Source of the DNA: Diaporthe sp. PMI_573
Lineage: Eukaryota; Ascomycota; Sordariomycetes; Diaporthales; Diaporthaceae
Reading direction: 5' to 3'
NCBI GenBank assembly: GCA_021399435.1
Contig: JAJTUP010000030.1
Location: 1-64,000 of the forward strand
DNA length: 64,000 nt
The notes beneath the pieces were generated by a model. It was given only the letters and a program-made list of their open reading frames with translations, searched no databases and had not been told where the DNA came from. Shown in pieces: positions 1-12,621 of the stretch. Made by a program: the position numbers and the translations under genes. Position 1 is the first letter of the stretch. The number at the start of each line of letters is the position of its first letter.

Positions 1-2745
1 TATTTAGACTTCTTTCCTTCTAACCAAAAATCCTAGAAACTTAATCTCCTCTTAAAAAAAGCAGTACTTTTTAATATTACTATATAACTCTATTATTACA
101 ACATAATCTACAATTATTTATATATACTTCTCATACTCCTCTTTATTTCCTAAAAAAATTAAAATATCATCTAAGTATATAATTACATAGATATTAATAT
201 AATTTCCCAAGACTTCTATAATAAAAGATTAAAATATAGCTAGGGCATTAGTTAATCCAAACAGCACTACCTTGAATTTATAATGACTATATTATATATA
301 GAAGGCTATTTTCTATTTATCACCCTCTCTAATATAAATCTAATAATAAGCATCTATTAAATTAATTTTTATAAAGTACTATATACCTAATAATTAATCT
401 AATATCTCTAAAACTAGCAATAAAGGATACTAATTTTTTATTATTATTTTATTAAAGGCCCTATAATTAATATAAAGTTAAAGGGTCCTATTCTTTTTTA
501 GCATAAACAAGATTAGTACACCTATAAGACTCTTACTAGAAGCAATTCATCCCAACTTTAAACTCTCTTTAATCTATTCCTTTAAAACCTTAAGCTTCCC
601 TAACAAAAGTAGGCATAGGGGAAGAAAAGGGGGCAAAATCCTCTTTTCTAGCTCTATTATATAATCAGCCTTTCTCCTTAGCAGTAACTCTTTAGCTCTA
701 GCCTTAATAAAAAATTCCTCTAGTCCTTTTAATTATAAGTATATCTAAGATAAATCTAGGAGTAACTTCTCCCCTTTATCTATCCCTCAAGATTCCCACT
801 AACTTCTCCCTTCCTATTCCGCTAAATAGGAAAATTTAGCAGTAGGAAAGATTATATAATAATAAGAAATCTTTCCCTAATTCCTCAGAAAAGACTTAAC
901 AGTTTATTCTACCATATAAATCTCGTCCTATTAAAGCTACCAATCCTTTAGGTAGCTTTCAAGCCCTATTTAAAAATATTTCAAACCTAGAATATCTAAG
1001 AACAAAACAAACTCTAATTAATTCCTTTAGATTACAATATAATCTTATATCTCCTTTCTCTAATTCCTAAAATAATCCTTAAGTAATAAAGATACCTAAT
1101 AGATACTATAAGTAAAAACCACGATTTCCTAAATTTCTACTACAGATACTAATAACTTTATAAATAATTTAAGACTAAACTATTTAACAAAAGAAATACT
1201 AACTAAATCTACTTATACCTATATATCTAGATTAATTTTAATATATCTTTAACTCTTTTTTATAGTTACTTTACTAAAAATTATAAACATATCTTAGACT
1301 TCTACTATCTCTTCTTCTACTTCTAAGTATAGTTACTAGTCCTTCTCCTTAACCTCAGACACTATTTTTAGGGATAATTAAGAGACACCTCAGCCCCCTC
1401 TTCCCTAGTTCTAACCTTAATAGCCCCTAGACTAATAGTTACCACAGCCTTATACTTAATTCACCAATACTATAGTTTCTACCAGTACTAGGTAATCTAG
1501 AGCATAATAATAAGTACTTCTACACCTATAGCATATAGTTATCTTACCTATTTCATCTAGAGGATTTAGCTTTAAGGTTACTTTAGAGATACTTCTCTAA
1601 GTATTCTAATTTAGCTAGGTATAAGAACTCCTACTCCTTAATCCTTAGCCTTATCCTTAGCCTCACTACTATAGATAGTTTTAAGTTCCACCCTATACAT
1701 TTAAGGCAGTTCCTAAAGGGCTTCCCCTTTATCCTCTCTTATTAGGGGTTTTATTAATTCCCTCCTTCCTCAGGCCTACCTCCTTATACTTCCTCTTCTT
1801 TATCTTTTCTAAAATACTAACCTAGATTACTTAGACAACCCTAACTATCTTATCCCTAGTCTCTAGCATACTAAGGGCATATTTCATTCAAATCTCTAGC
1901 AACACCCATCCTAATAGCTTTAAGAGAAAGAATTTAGCCCTTAAACTATTACTTCTCATTTCTTATTCTAATTCCAACATTTTAAGGTACTAGTAGAAGG
2001 TCTATAGGTCTTAGTTTTCTCGTTAGTAGGCAGCATTAATTAAGCTTTAAATAACACCTAATATACCTTAGGAGTCCCTCTTAAAGTTAAAGCTAAAAGT
2101 CTTAAATTTATCCCACTTATAATAGTTAAAAACAGACTTATCTCCTTTCCTTATTAACTTTATATAGGTATCCCAACAGTTTCAGCATTCTTTTTCAATA
2201 TAATTTAATATATATATTACTTTCGTTTTATCATCATAAAGAGTTTATAATTATAAGATATAGGCCTTTTCCAGATCTATCATCTAGCTATTATATTACT
2301 AAAGAATACAGGCCATAGGTAGTGAAGCAATATTAGCCAGCTTTAAGTCTTTCAGCTTAACTTTAATAGCCGTTCAAGCTGCTTCTAGAGTATCAATTCT
2401 CTGTTAAAGTAGTTAATTACATTCCCATTCTTATACCAGGGCATCATCAAGCTAAAATATTCCCAAACTACTCTTAGCATTATCATAACTTTCTTAGGAT
2501 CTTTCCCTTCTTTTACCGGTCTTTAGTAGCATTATAGGTAGTATATAAGGAAGAATCAGAATTGTAATAGGCTCTACACTAGGCACGATAGTTTGGTAAA
2601 CTAGGAAGGCAACACATATATTAGGTATATAGTTTGTGCAAGACTGATTCTTGCCTCCCTCAAGTCTAAGACGTGGGGGCTTTGGGCCCCTTTTAGAAGG
2701 GCCTTTGCCAGGGGCCACACCGGGGCTTCCGCATAGCTTCCACCC
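1..2745 (-). mobile_element. Ty3/gypsy retrotransposon relic (gag to reverse transcriptase), RIP-mutated
   Basis: AT-rich block whose minus strand reads as a decayed Ty3/gypsy polyprotein. Around 440-540 the minus strand encodes a reverse-transcriptase stretch of the kind S-x-x-G-V-L-I-L-F-x-x-K-K-N-R followed by LYINYRAFNK, the usual gypsy RT motif block. Moving to higher coordinates one goes upstream through protease/gag-like sequence. A less mutated island at 2,600-2,745 (minus ORF 2,494-2,718) is probably the gag start next to the 5' LTR. Stops are mostly TAG/TAA at former CAG/CAA/TGG codons, as RIP produces. The element runs off the left edge and cannot be active. Confidence 0.7.
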
Positions 2746-3480
2746 AGTCGTTACATATATATAAACTTTAAATACTAGATAGAGCTAAAGTTAGTAAAAC
2801 CTATTTACCTTAAAGGCTAAAGAAGTTTATTAAATATAATAGAATTTAGGAACTAGAAGTACTATTACTATAGACTAAAAACCTATTTAAGATAAAAGCT
2901 ATAAACTATAAGCTCTAATAAATATAACTATATAATATTTTTCTAGACCTATTCTTATTTATTATAAATATAAAAATTAAGAATAATAAAGAAGACTCTA
3001 ATTAGTATTAAGACTTTTTAAATATTTTACCTTAATAGATATCTATAGATATCTTATAGTTAATAGAACCTATTTCTATATCCTCCTCTAAGGACTTAGA
3101 AAACTTATCTTAATATTCTAGTATTATAATATAATCCTAAATATAGTAGCTACCTTACTAACTACTATAATTTAACTAGTATATTAATATTCTAATAGTT
3201 AAGATAAGTAACCCTTATTAATTAGATTATTAACTTGTTTCTTAAATACTTTATTTTCTTTTATATATAATCTTACCTTTATTTTATTATTCTAGGGGGG
3301 GGGGATACTCTTATCTATAGTATACTAATACTAGTAGTCTGCTATAAACTAATTATTTTCTCTATAACTAAACTTTTGTTTTTTATTAAGGCTTCTTTTC
3401 TTTTATTTATTACCCTATAATATTTATTTTACTTTAATTAGAGCCTAGTTTATATTTATTTTACTATTATATAATATATA
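2746..3480. other. AT-rich repeat relic with a G10 tract
   Basis: No gene seen. The sequence is over three-quarters A+T and resembles its neighbours, so it is probably another RIP-degraded element. A run of ten G at 3,295-3,304 could be a polypurine tract next to a 3' LTR of a plus-strand element, but no second LTR copy was found to prove it. Confidence 0.35.
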
Positions 3481-4533
3481 AAATTTAAAATAAATTACTT
3501 ATTATAAGAGTAAAAAGTAGTAATTCTATAAACCTAATATTTATTACCCTATATAACCTTTTACCCTAATTCTTTTCTAATTACTCCTAAGACCTCTTTT
3601 CTTTAGGCTTTAGCTTTTTAGGCCTAGGCTAGAAACCCTTTACCTTTTTAATTACTTCCTTCCTTACTTTATTAAAGTTAAACTCCTTATTAACCTAGAT
3701 AAATTTACCTAGAGTAAGTTTTAATTAGGGAATACCCTTGAATTTATAATTAAATAGAGTAGTAGTAGCCTTAATAGCAAGAATATAGGAATCTCTATTA
3801 AAAGTATAGCTACTACCTTTAATATAGTAGAGGTAATTAGTATAGGTACCCTTCTTAAAACCAGGGATACTTTAGTACTTAAAGAAAGAGACTATAATAG
3901 AGACCCTATTATTAAAGTTCTAGAATATATATATAAGATAGTACTTATAAAGAGAAGTATTTTAATAACTAAAAAAGATAATAAAGAGGGTAGGAGTATA
4001 ATACTTATTATCTAATTAGTATAGATTAGATATATACTTCTTATATAGCTTACTATTAATCTTCTTAATAAAGACCTTGTTAGTACTTATTTTTATTAGT
4101 ATTTAAAGGTACTTATAAAGGAACTTATAATCCTTATTTAGTAAGAAGAAGATAAAGAAGTTAATTATAATCTTCTTAATAGTAGGCTTAGATAGAAGCT
4201 ATATAATATACTAGTTTATATTATAGCTAATTAGGGTATAGATAGAGATATTTTAGATAAAGGAGGTATAGAGTTTAGATTTAAGAATAATATTCTATAA
4301 AAGTATACCTTAGTTTATAAAGGTAGTATAAATACTATAGTTAATAATTAGTTTAGGGTAGTTAGACTTATATAAGGGATGAATAGGCTTCTACTTACTT
4401 TCCTCCTTTCCCTTTCTCTTCTTATTAAGATTTATAAGAGTATAAGAGGATATATTAAGTAATGAGAAAAGAAGAATTAGTAATATAAGAGTAAGATTTG
4501 GTTTAGGAAGCTTATTTAGTATTTAATTAGAGT
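3481..4533 (-). mobile_element. Gag-like retrotransposon relic
   Basis: The minus strand keeps long coding-like phase with TAG stops where CAG/TGG would fit. Around 3,600-3,800 it reads AIKATTTLFNYKFKGIP followed by a lysine-rich tail, which looks like the basic end of a retrotransposon Gag. No zinc knuckle was located. The relic is cut on its right by the miniature LTR element at 4,539. Confidence 0.45.
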
Positions 4534-4538
4534 AAAGA

Positions 4539-4667
4539 TGTTACAACCCGTGGTCCAGGCGTAAGCTATATGTACAGTTGGAAAGAATGTTCAAACAGAG
4601 AGTTCAAATATTAGCTGATCTTTTGGTCTATATAGCGTAGTGGTACCTTCTACTACAAGTCATTACA
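4539..4667 (+). repeat. 5' LTR of TRIM
   Basis: 129-bp terminal direct repeat, TG...CA ends, about 90% identical by eye to the copy at 4,866-4,994; differences are mainly C/T and G/A transitions. Confidence 0.85.
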
Positions 4668-4865
4668 TTATATTCGAACTCTCTGGGTATAAATGGTGAC
4701 ATGCTAGTTATGGGTTCGATCCTCACCCGTATTAACCACCGTGCTTATAGATCGCAACTGCTAAGCTAATTGGCCTTGTCACCCAATAGTTAGTGTAGAT
4801 CTAGGGGTCAGCCGTACACCTTACTAAGCTCTAGTTCGGGATGAACTTGGTAAGGAGGGAGATAG

Positions 4866-4994
4866 TGTTACAACCCGTGGTCTAGGCATAAGCTATATAT
4901 ACGGTTAAAAGGAATGTTCAAACAAAGAGTTCAAATATTAGCTGATCTTTTGGTCTATGTAGCGCAGTGGCACCTTCCACCACGAGTCATTACA
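4866..4994 (+). repeat. 3' LTR of TRIM
   Basis: 129-bp terminal direct repeat following a purine tract; TG...CA ends; immediately followed by the AAAGA target duplication. Confidence 0.85.
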
Positions 4995-4999
4995 AAAGA

Positions 5000-7480
5000 T
5001 ATAGTACTCTAGGTAGTAGAAAGGTAGTATTATAAGAGAAGGTTGAATAAAATTAGTAAAAGAGAGGGGAGGTTTTTAAAGAATATAAGAGAGTGCCTGA
5101 GAGGAGTAGTAGCCTGGTAATTTACTAACCTTAGCTACTTATCTAAATAAATGCTTAGACTACTCTAATACTTAAAGGAAAGTAGAAGGGAGAGAGAGTA
5201 ACTAATAGATGTAAGTAATTTATAAGGGTAATACTTCTACTAGTCTATAAAAACCCTATAATACCTAATATAACCTTTCCTTAAAATCTTTCTAACTAAT
5301 ATCTATAAACCTCTTTTAGCTACTTTCTAGTTTTTAATTAACTATATCTAAAGCCTTTAGTAATACTAAAGAACTAATTTAAATAAGATATATTACTACT
5401 ATATTTTATTCTACTCTTAATTACTAAGTAGTAGAGCTACCTTTCTAATAATACTAACCTCTTTACCTAATTACCTATATAGTATCCCCTAGGGGTATAA
5501 GCTTTCTTACTACTTTCCTTATACTTTACTCCTCCTTTTACTACCTACTTAATTTCCTAATACTTCTTACTATATATATAACTAATTAGAAAGCAACTAT
5601 AAGTAATAGATAGTTAAGAAAGGGTAAGTCTAGCTATTATTTTAGGTCTAATACCTGTATAACTAGGACTTTATAACCTACTTCCTCCTATTATAAGTCT
5701 CTTAGAGCCTTGCCTAATATTTCTTTAGGAGAGATATTTAACCTAGATACCCTAATTCTATCTATTAAACCTGTTTTAGTTACTAATTAGATCAACCCTA
5801 TTATATAACTATTATAACTACCTTTCTATAATAACTTTAGTATATAGCTAACTAGTATCTACTTCCCTAATCTAGTTAATGTCTAAAACTATCATAACTT
5901 TAGCTATAAGGCTAGTATAGATCTTTCCTATAACTTATTTAAGACTTAAATCCTTATAAATAGGCTTAAGATTAGGTAAGTCTAGCTAATAGAGTATAAG
6001 GAGAGATCTTTATTCTTTAATATTAATTTTACTATTATAGCTAAATAGGTATAAAAGATAGTTACTAACTACTTTCTAGGTATTAATATATACCCTAAGC
6101 TCTGATTACTACCTAGGTTATAAAACTTCTTTAGTAAATACTAGGTATACCTAGCTCTAAACCTAGTAGATATTAAGGGGCTCCTAGCTTAAAATAAAGA
6201 ACTTTAAAGTAATTATATCTTAACCCTAATTAGATAGTAACTCCTTAACTTTATTAATATTATATTTATTAATTACTTTATTATTTCTTATAATTAGCTA
6301 GCCTACCCTAACTTTAAATAGTTATAACTAATAATAAAGTACTAGTTTATTATTATACTAGTATATATACCTAGGTATTTTACTCTTAGAATCTATAACT
6401 ATACTACTAATTATTTAGGGTATATTAATAGCTACCTAAATATAGTAGAGTAAGTCTATAACTATAGGAGAATTATTACTACCTATAAGAGCTTTATTAA
6501 GAAAGGATATTCTAGGGTAAAGAAGCCTAAAGTAATTAGAGTCTATACTCTACTCTAGACTAGCTTTACTAACTATAGCTAGTAGGTAGCTAATTATATA
6601 GCTTTCTTCTTCTAAGAAAATAGGGGAAGGAATAATTAGGAGTTTAGTAACTAGAGGACCTTAAATTTAGTCTAGAATCCTCCTATAGGGCTCTTTACTA
6701 AAGAGATAGTAGTCTAAATATAGATATTTACTATCTAATTAGAGCTAAATAGGCTAGGGTATAGTCTTTAAGAGCCTATTAACTATCCTTTAATTAGCCT
6801 TAATAATTTCCAGGAGGTAAAAAAGAAGTATAATCTAATCTCCTAGCTAGAGCTTATTAAGAAGAAACTATATAATACTAAGCTTTATAAGAATCTACCT
6901 CTACTACTTATAAGATACCTACTAACTAAGATAATTATAAGAGGACTAGAGAACTATATTAGATATATTAATCTATACTAGCTAATTAACTATAGAGTCT
7001 CTTATATATAATTAGAGTAGCTTTTTTCTTTAATAATAAAATAACTAAGTATAAGAGATAAGCTATTATTTATTTATACTAAAACTATTAGACTATAACC
7101 TCTTATTATAAAGATAAGTATATAGTTTTACTAGATTAATAGATATTAGAGTATAGAGCTTAATAGTACTAATATAGATAATAAATATAAAGCTTAGTAT
7201 AATTAGATTAGAGCTTATAATACTTAGGCTTATTATTATATAATTATAAGGAATATATCTAATTAGGTTCTAATACCTACTATTTAGTAGGAATTTCGTA
7301 GGTAGACTTATATTATCTAAGTATATTATAATAATAATACTTAGGAATCTATTAACTAGGTAATAGCCTAAGCCTAGTAAGTTAAGTACTATAGGGATAT
7401 AAAAGGGAACTAATTAGAGTAGTAGATAAATAGTTTAGTTAACCCTTCTACTCTAGAGAGTAAAGGGTTAGAGAGGGGTA
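5000..7480 (+). mobile_element. Unidentified LTR-retroelement internal region, RIP relic
   Basis: From about 5,960 to 7,480 one plus-strand frame stays coding-like for some 500 codons if TAG is read as former CAG/TGG. It ends in a purine tract (AGAGAGGGGTA, to 7,480) that abuts the TGTTATAGGG repeat at 7,481. The arrangement of coding, polypurine tract and LTR suggests the 3' end of an LTR retroelement. I do not recognise reverse transcriptase, integrase or RNase H motifs here, so the domain and superfamily stay open; it could be a long Gag or an unusual element. Confidence 0.4.
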
Positions 7481-7804
7481 TGTTATAGGGTGTAGTATTT
7501 TACATAGCTAGTATAATGAATTTTTCTTAGCTATCTATACTATAAGTACTAGATAAGCTTCTATCCCTCTTAAGGGCTAAAGTAATAATTTAACTCATTC
7601 TTCTATTATTATTATTTAATAACCTATGATATTATCTAATTAGAACCCCTATACTACTTTTATTACCTTTGTGGCCCTTCTGGCCCTTTTTCATTATCTC
7701 TTCTTTCTTTGTGTTGGAGCCCTTAAGTAGTTTTCCCTCTCTCTCTCTAAGGGGCTGGTAGAACTTGGGCACTGGTTGTGTTTAGCTTTGGTGTCCACGT
7801 TTTT
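7481..7804 (+). repeat. Repeat family X, copy A (LTR-like, 324 bp)
   Basis: Begins TGTTATAGGGTGTAG and ends GTGTCCACGTTTTT. It contains a CT microsatellite (CCCTCTCTCTCTC) and a moderately GC-rich block at 7,670-7,800. Two further copies occur at 12,622-12,947 (minus) and 13,242-15,000 (plus, interrupted). Copy A follows a polypurine tract, so it is probably the 3' LTR of the relic at 5,000-7,480. Confidence 0.7.
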
Positions 7805-10633
7805 AATAGATTATTATAAACTTTAGTAAGAAATTTAACAGACTAGAAACTTGCTACGCTATACTAGATAAAGAATTTATGGTAATAATATATGCCTTCT
7901 AAGAATAGTAACACTATCTTATCAGAGCTAAGAAACAGATTAAGCTCTATATAGATTACAAAAACCTAATAACCTTTACTATAACTTAATAAAAGATAGG
8001 TTAGATATATAAAATTCCTTTTATAGTTTAATGTTAAGGTTATATATATAGATGGAATTAAGAATGCTTAAGTAGATGCTCTTAGTAGGTAACCTGACTA
8101 CTAGAACAAGAAATCTCCTATTAAATAGATAATCTTTAAAACTTAAAAAGACAGGAGCCTTATACTTAATTAAAAACTCAATACTATGTTTAGAGTTAAT
8201 ACTATACTTAAGAAAATACCTATTAATTCTAAAGAATAAGATAACTTAATTAAGGAAATATATAAAGCCCTAGTATATAGATACTAAAGTATTTTAATAA
8301 CAGTTAAAAGAATCTAGTAAACTTATTAAATCCTAAACCTTAAATAAAGAATAGAAGAAATTATTAAGTAATATAATTCTTATAATAAAAATAAGACGGC
8401 TAGATATAAACTATATAGACTTTTAAAGCCCTTACTAGTACCTATAACTATATAGTTATCTATTAGTCTAGACTTTATCATTAAGCTACTCCTTTTATAA
8501 GAATCCTTAACTAAAGTATTCTTTAATAGTATCTTAGTAGTAGTTTATAGACTAAGTAAATATATATATTTTATACTATATAAGGAAGCTAGTATAGTAG
8601 AAGAACTTATATATATATTCCTATAAATTATTATAAGTAATTATAGGATACTATATAAAATTATATTAGATAGAGATAAGCTCTTTATATTAAACTTCTA
8701 GAAGTTACTAATAAAGTAACTTAGATTAAAATACAAGCTCTTAATAATAGTATACCTATAGATAGATGGATAGATAGAACAAATTAACTAGATTATAGAA
8801 CAATACTTTTAATACTATATTAACTAGTTGTAAAATAACTAGGTTAAATTACTACTATTAGTATAGTTTACCTATAATAGTATAATAACTAGTATAACTA
8901 GATAATTATCTTTCTTTATAGTCTATAGATATAAACCTTAGGCTTACTATAAAGCCTTGCTAGATAATATAGTAGTAGAATTAGTAAAACAAAAAGTAAT
9001 AAGAATTAGATAAATCTAGAAGGATATTTAAGATAAACTTTCTTTTATATAGAATAAAATAGTAAAATATATAAATTAGAAAAGAATTAAGGGACTAATT
9101 CTTAAAAAGAAAGATAAAGTCTACCTTTTCTAACAGAATATTAAAACTAAGCACCCTAGTGACAAACTTAATTATAGGAAAATTAGATCCTTTAAAATTT
9201 CTAAGAAACTTTTAGATACTAACTATAAACTTTTATTACCTTAAAGAATAAGGTAGTACCTAGTTTTTTATATCTTATTATTAGAACTAGTACTATAAAA
9301 CATAAAACTTAAAATATAGATTAAAATAGTTAACAAGTATAATAAAGAATATAAAGTTAAGAAAATCATTAACTTATAACAATATTAAGGAATAATAGAA
9401 TACCTAGTTAAATAAAAAGATTATAATACTAGCGAAAATATATAAGAGCTAGTTAATAACCTTACTAGTTATAAACAACTCTTAAAAGATTACTAGGCTA
9501 GAAACTTAACTATAATTAAAATAAGGACAACTAAGGCAAGGCTAACCAACTAGCTACCTAATAATACTAACTAACCTAGAAGATCTACAAGGCCTATAAA
9601 ACAATCAGGTAACTAGACTAGTCAAGTACCTTAACTAGTCTACGCGTTAATTAGTTAAAAGGCTCAACTAGTTAAAACCACGTAAAGTTAAGAAAGTCTA
9701 CTAGTTAAAGGCTCAACTAGTCAACTACCTCAACCAGTCAACCCTATCAACTAATTAACCCTATTAACCAGTCAACTACCTCAACTAGTTAACCCTCCTA
9801 ACTAGTTAACAAGTCTACTAGTTAAGTAAGAAATATAGAGACTAATAAAATAGGCTATAATTTCTATTCTACTAATCAATTATTACCAGCCAGAGGGCCT
9901 ACCAGTAGAAACATTTTTATCACTACTACTAATACTCAGATCCACCATTCTAAATTCGGACTAATCAACACCCTTATTTACTATAAAACTCTAATTAAAG
10001 ACACCAATATTCCTATTAGTACAAAGCCAAGATTCTTAAACCTTTATTCTACTAAAACCAGGCAAGCTACTATAAATAACTTTAGTAGATTACTCGATAA
10101 TATACTTACACTTAGCCTCAGCCTCCTTGCTCTCTATATAATCCAACTCCTCTAGATTCAAGAAACTATAACAAATAACCCACGCCATCTTCTCTCGTCA
10201 TATCTTCTTCTACTTCCTTAGATACATAAGCTTCTCCTCTAGCTACTTAATCTTATCTTCTAACTTTTAGTACTAGGCGGAAATATATAAAAGGTCTGCT
10301 AAGTTATCTAGCTTGTAAATATTACATTTCAAGTACTACTAGCAGACATACTTGTAGTAGTAACTCAAGTCCTACTCAAAGGCTTTACAAGACTCAACGC
10401 CATAAGTCTTATAGAAGGTATACTTACACATAGTGACAGCGTTTATAATAATAGACTCTAATAGAAAATTACATTAGATAGTCTTCTTAAAATAACGGAA
10501 CAGTTTTAAAACCCAGGAGTTTTCAACTCTATTTAATATAATAAATCAGAAAAGTATAATCTAAAGGATAGATAATACTATAGGAAGGGAATAGACAAAC
10601 CTTTAAGGATAAAGAATATAAGGAGGGAGATAA
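7805..10633 (+). mobile_element. Ty3/gypsy relic: RNase H, integrase and 3' end
   Basis: The plus strand at about 7,845-8,130 reads as gypsy RNase H (a K-E-F-M-V-I-I-Y-A-F block followed by HYLIRAKKQIKLYIDYKNL). Integrase-like sequence with the DRQTE-type region follows at 8,700-8,900. Downstream are a tandem-repeat stretch (9,600-9,830) and a further coding-like tail to about 10,450. The block ends in a purine tract (AGGAGGGAGA at 10,621-10,630) beside an LTR. Gag and RT are missing, removed at the junction with repeat X copy A. Many TAG/TAA stops make it inactive. Confidence 0.6.
9600..9830 (+). repeat. Imperfect tandem repeat with CAACTAGTCAACTACC units
   Basis: A run of related 12-27 bp units built on CTAGTCAACTACCTCAACTAG and CCAGTCAACCC. 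It lies in the 3' part of the gypsy relic and would translate as a low-complexity T/S/Q/L/P/V/N stretch. Unit boundaries are irregular, and no function is apparent. Confidence 0.6.
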
Positions 10634-11322
10634 TATTATAAACTAACACAATGGTACCTAGGGAACCTATTTAGATAACCCTAGGAACCAAAACTAGGTA
10701 CCATACTATAAGAACTTACATACTAAGGTATAGAGTTCCAAGATTAGCCAAGACCCAGGGTTAGGGTCAAGCTCATAATACTTACTTACAAGCTTAACAA
10801 GCCAACTTAACAAGTAGATAATCAAGCCTTACATCATAGATCACTAGCTCGCCTTGTAAGCTAGCAAGCTACTAAAGAGTCGGAATATATAAGAATATAG
10901 TTATTACTATAGTAGATAGCTTTCATAAAACAGACTCTTTAGTCATTAATCTAAGTATTTAGTCTAACAACTAAATAGCCTTACAGCTAGTAATCATACT
11001 TGTAGAGTCATTATATCTTATATAAAACAGTCAAGTATTATCTCTACACCATATTACTAATATAAACCCTATAGGTTGCCTACTAAACCCTACAAAGGTT
11101 TGGTATGATTATTATATATATAAGGACATACTTATTACTAGATAATTAGATAGTATAGACAGCTCTTTAGCAGTTAATCTAAGTATTTACCCTTAAATAG
11201 CTTTCATTAGCTTGTAATTATTATTAGAAACCCTATTGCTTAATTAACCGCCTTGTTACATATCTTGGACATAAACCCTAATCCACGGTTTAGAGAACCC
11301 AGGAAACCTTAATTATTATACA
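10634..11322 (+). repeat. Probable 3' LTR of the gypsy relic (about 689 bp)
   Basis: Starts after the polypurine tract with TATTATAAAC (RIP form of TGTTATAAAC) and ends TTATTATACA, directly against a truncated gag element. It has two similar internal segments around 10,900-11,000 and 11,140-11,220 (ACTCTTTAGTCATTAATCTAAG versus GCTCTTTAGCAGTTAATCTAAG type). The partner 5' LTR is not in the window, so the ends are estimated. Confidence 0.45.
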
Positions 11323-12119
11323 AGGCCCTTACTTTTAATATAGAAAACTAGGCCATATTATCTAAAATTATAGAAAACTATAAGCAGCAGCTATATAATC
11401 TTTATTACTTACTGTTGAATGGCTTCTGCCATATGGCGTAATGTACGTACGTACGTGTTTATACAATTGGTTCTAAATTCGTTAATATCTGTCTAAACTA
11501 TAAAACAAGCGGGGAAGCTTGCACACAGACCTCTTAGGTCTGCATGTACTCCCTTGCTGGATTAGTCATCCTCCCTAGCCAATATGGCTATGTACAATCA
11601 GCCTCAGTGCTATTCCAACACTTACTATAATAAATTAATTAAGTATAAAAGATAAAGAAGAATAAAAAGAAGCGGGAATAAATAAGCTTAAAAGGACAGA
11701 TTTTATATTAAATAGGTTAGAAACTAGTATAAAAGGTTATAATGCCAGCAGTATCTTTTAGCAGTCTCCAAATAGTCTAATTTGCCGACTAAGGCCAACT
11801 AAGCTAGAAGTACTAATTAAGGCAAGCTAGGTAAAAACCATATAGCGCTGCCTAGTATTTAGGGAAAATTTAGCAATTTCAGGTTAATCTAGGCAGTTAA
11901 GAGAGACATAGATTGCTGATAGAGGTAGTATCTCTAGTTAGGAGATAATATAATGGGCTTGGCCTAGTAGTAGGTTATCCGGATTATATAATCAGACTTT
12001 ATATATTTAGGCTTAATTCCTAGATGTCTCTACAGGGTTGTTCTGTCTCTCTCTTTATTATTTATCTTCTTTTAATTAATAAAACGGTTCCCTAGCAAAT
12101 ATCTACAAACCCTGTTACA
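11323..12119 (+). mobile_element. Gag-only LTR element, copy 2 (5'-truncated)
   Basis: Homologous to the 3' half of the 1,428-bp element at 13,490-14,917. It starts inside the zinc-knuckle region (degraded) and ends with a LTR of about 171 bp at 11,949-12,119 finishing CCCTGTTACA. It is interrupted by a solo LTR at 11,413-11,620. The left end is lost at the junction with the gypsy LTR; on its right, Fot1-type sequence resumes at once. Confidence 0.7.
11413..11620 (+). mobile_element. Solo LTR, 208 bp, inside the gag-only element
   Basis: Starts TGTTGAATGG and ends TATTCCAACA, with a perfect 5-bp target duplication CTTAC (11,408-11,412 and 11,621-11,625). Removing it restores alignment of the flanks to the intact sister copy near 14,405-14,430. 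It is clearly richer in GC than its surroundings, so the insertion is recent relative to RIP. Canonical TG...CA termini; the parent family is unknown. Confidence 0.85.
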
Positions 12120-12621
12120 ATAGTAAGAATAATATAATATCTAATAGCTGGAGCAGATAAGAAGAATGCGGTGGTATACTGATAGAAGTAATGCTGTGCT
12201 CTTTATAGTATTACTTAAATTCTGCTAATATATAGCTCTTATGGCTATTAAGAATAAGTATCTAATATATATCCTTTATTCATTGCTTTATATATTTATT
12301 AAAGTGCTAAATCTATTTAAGACCAGTCTTATTATCTATCTACCTATTTAGAGTAAGCTTAATTATCTAGCTTAGTGAAAAGCCTAACTCTATTATCTAG
12401 TTAGAAAGGTGGTAGATACTTTAAATAATAACAAATAGTAGGATATACTAGTTTTTTATATTAATATATTTAATAGCTATTACCTAATTCCGGTTTCCAG
12501 GCTATATTAATTTAGCTTTTCTATATTAATTAGAATATATAATAACTATTAACGCGGTTATTATACCCATTATAAAGTCGGTCTTGTCAAAGTTATATAG
12601 ATTGTCGTCTATAATACTATT

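Larger units (their letters stand above)
4539..4994 (+). mobile_element. TRIM (terminal-repeat retrotransposon in miniature), 456 bp
   Basis: Two direct repeats of equal length, 129 bp each (4,539-4,667 and 4,866-4,994), begin TGTTACAACCCGTGG and end CATTACA. They flank a 198-bp non-coding interior that ends in a purine-rich tract (AGGAGGGAGATAG) just before the second repeat. The element is bounded by a perfect 5-bp target duplication AAAGA (4,534-4,538 and 4,995-4,999). Equal short LTRs, a polypurine tract, no coding capacity and a target duplication fit a TRIM. The interior holds a tRNA T-arm-like GGGTTCGATCCTCACC at about 4,712-4,727. It is less RIP-mutated than its surroundings, so it is probably a younger insertion. 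Confidence 0.85.

Noticed and set aside
4712..4727. tRNA-like T-arm sequence
   Set aside because: No acceptor stem, D-arm or anticodon arm could be built around it; it belongs to the interior of the TRIM.
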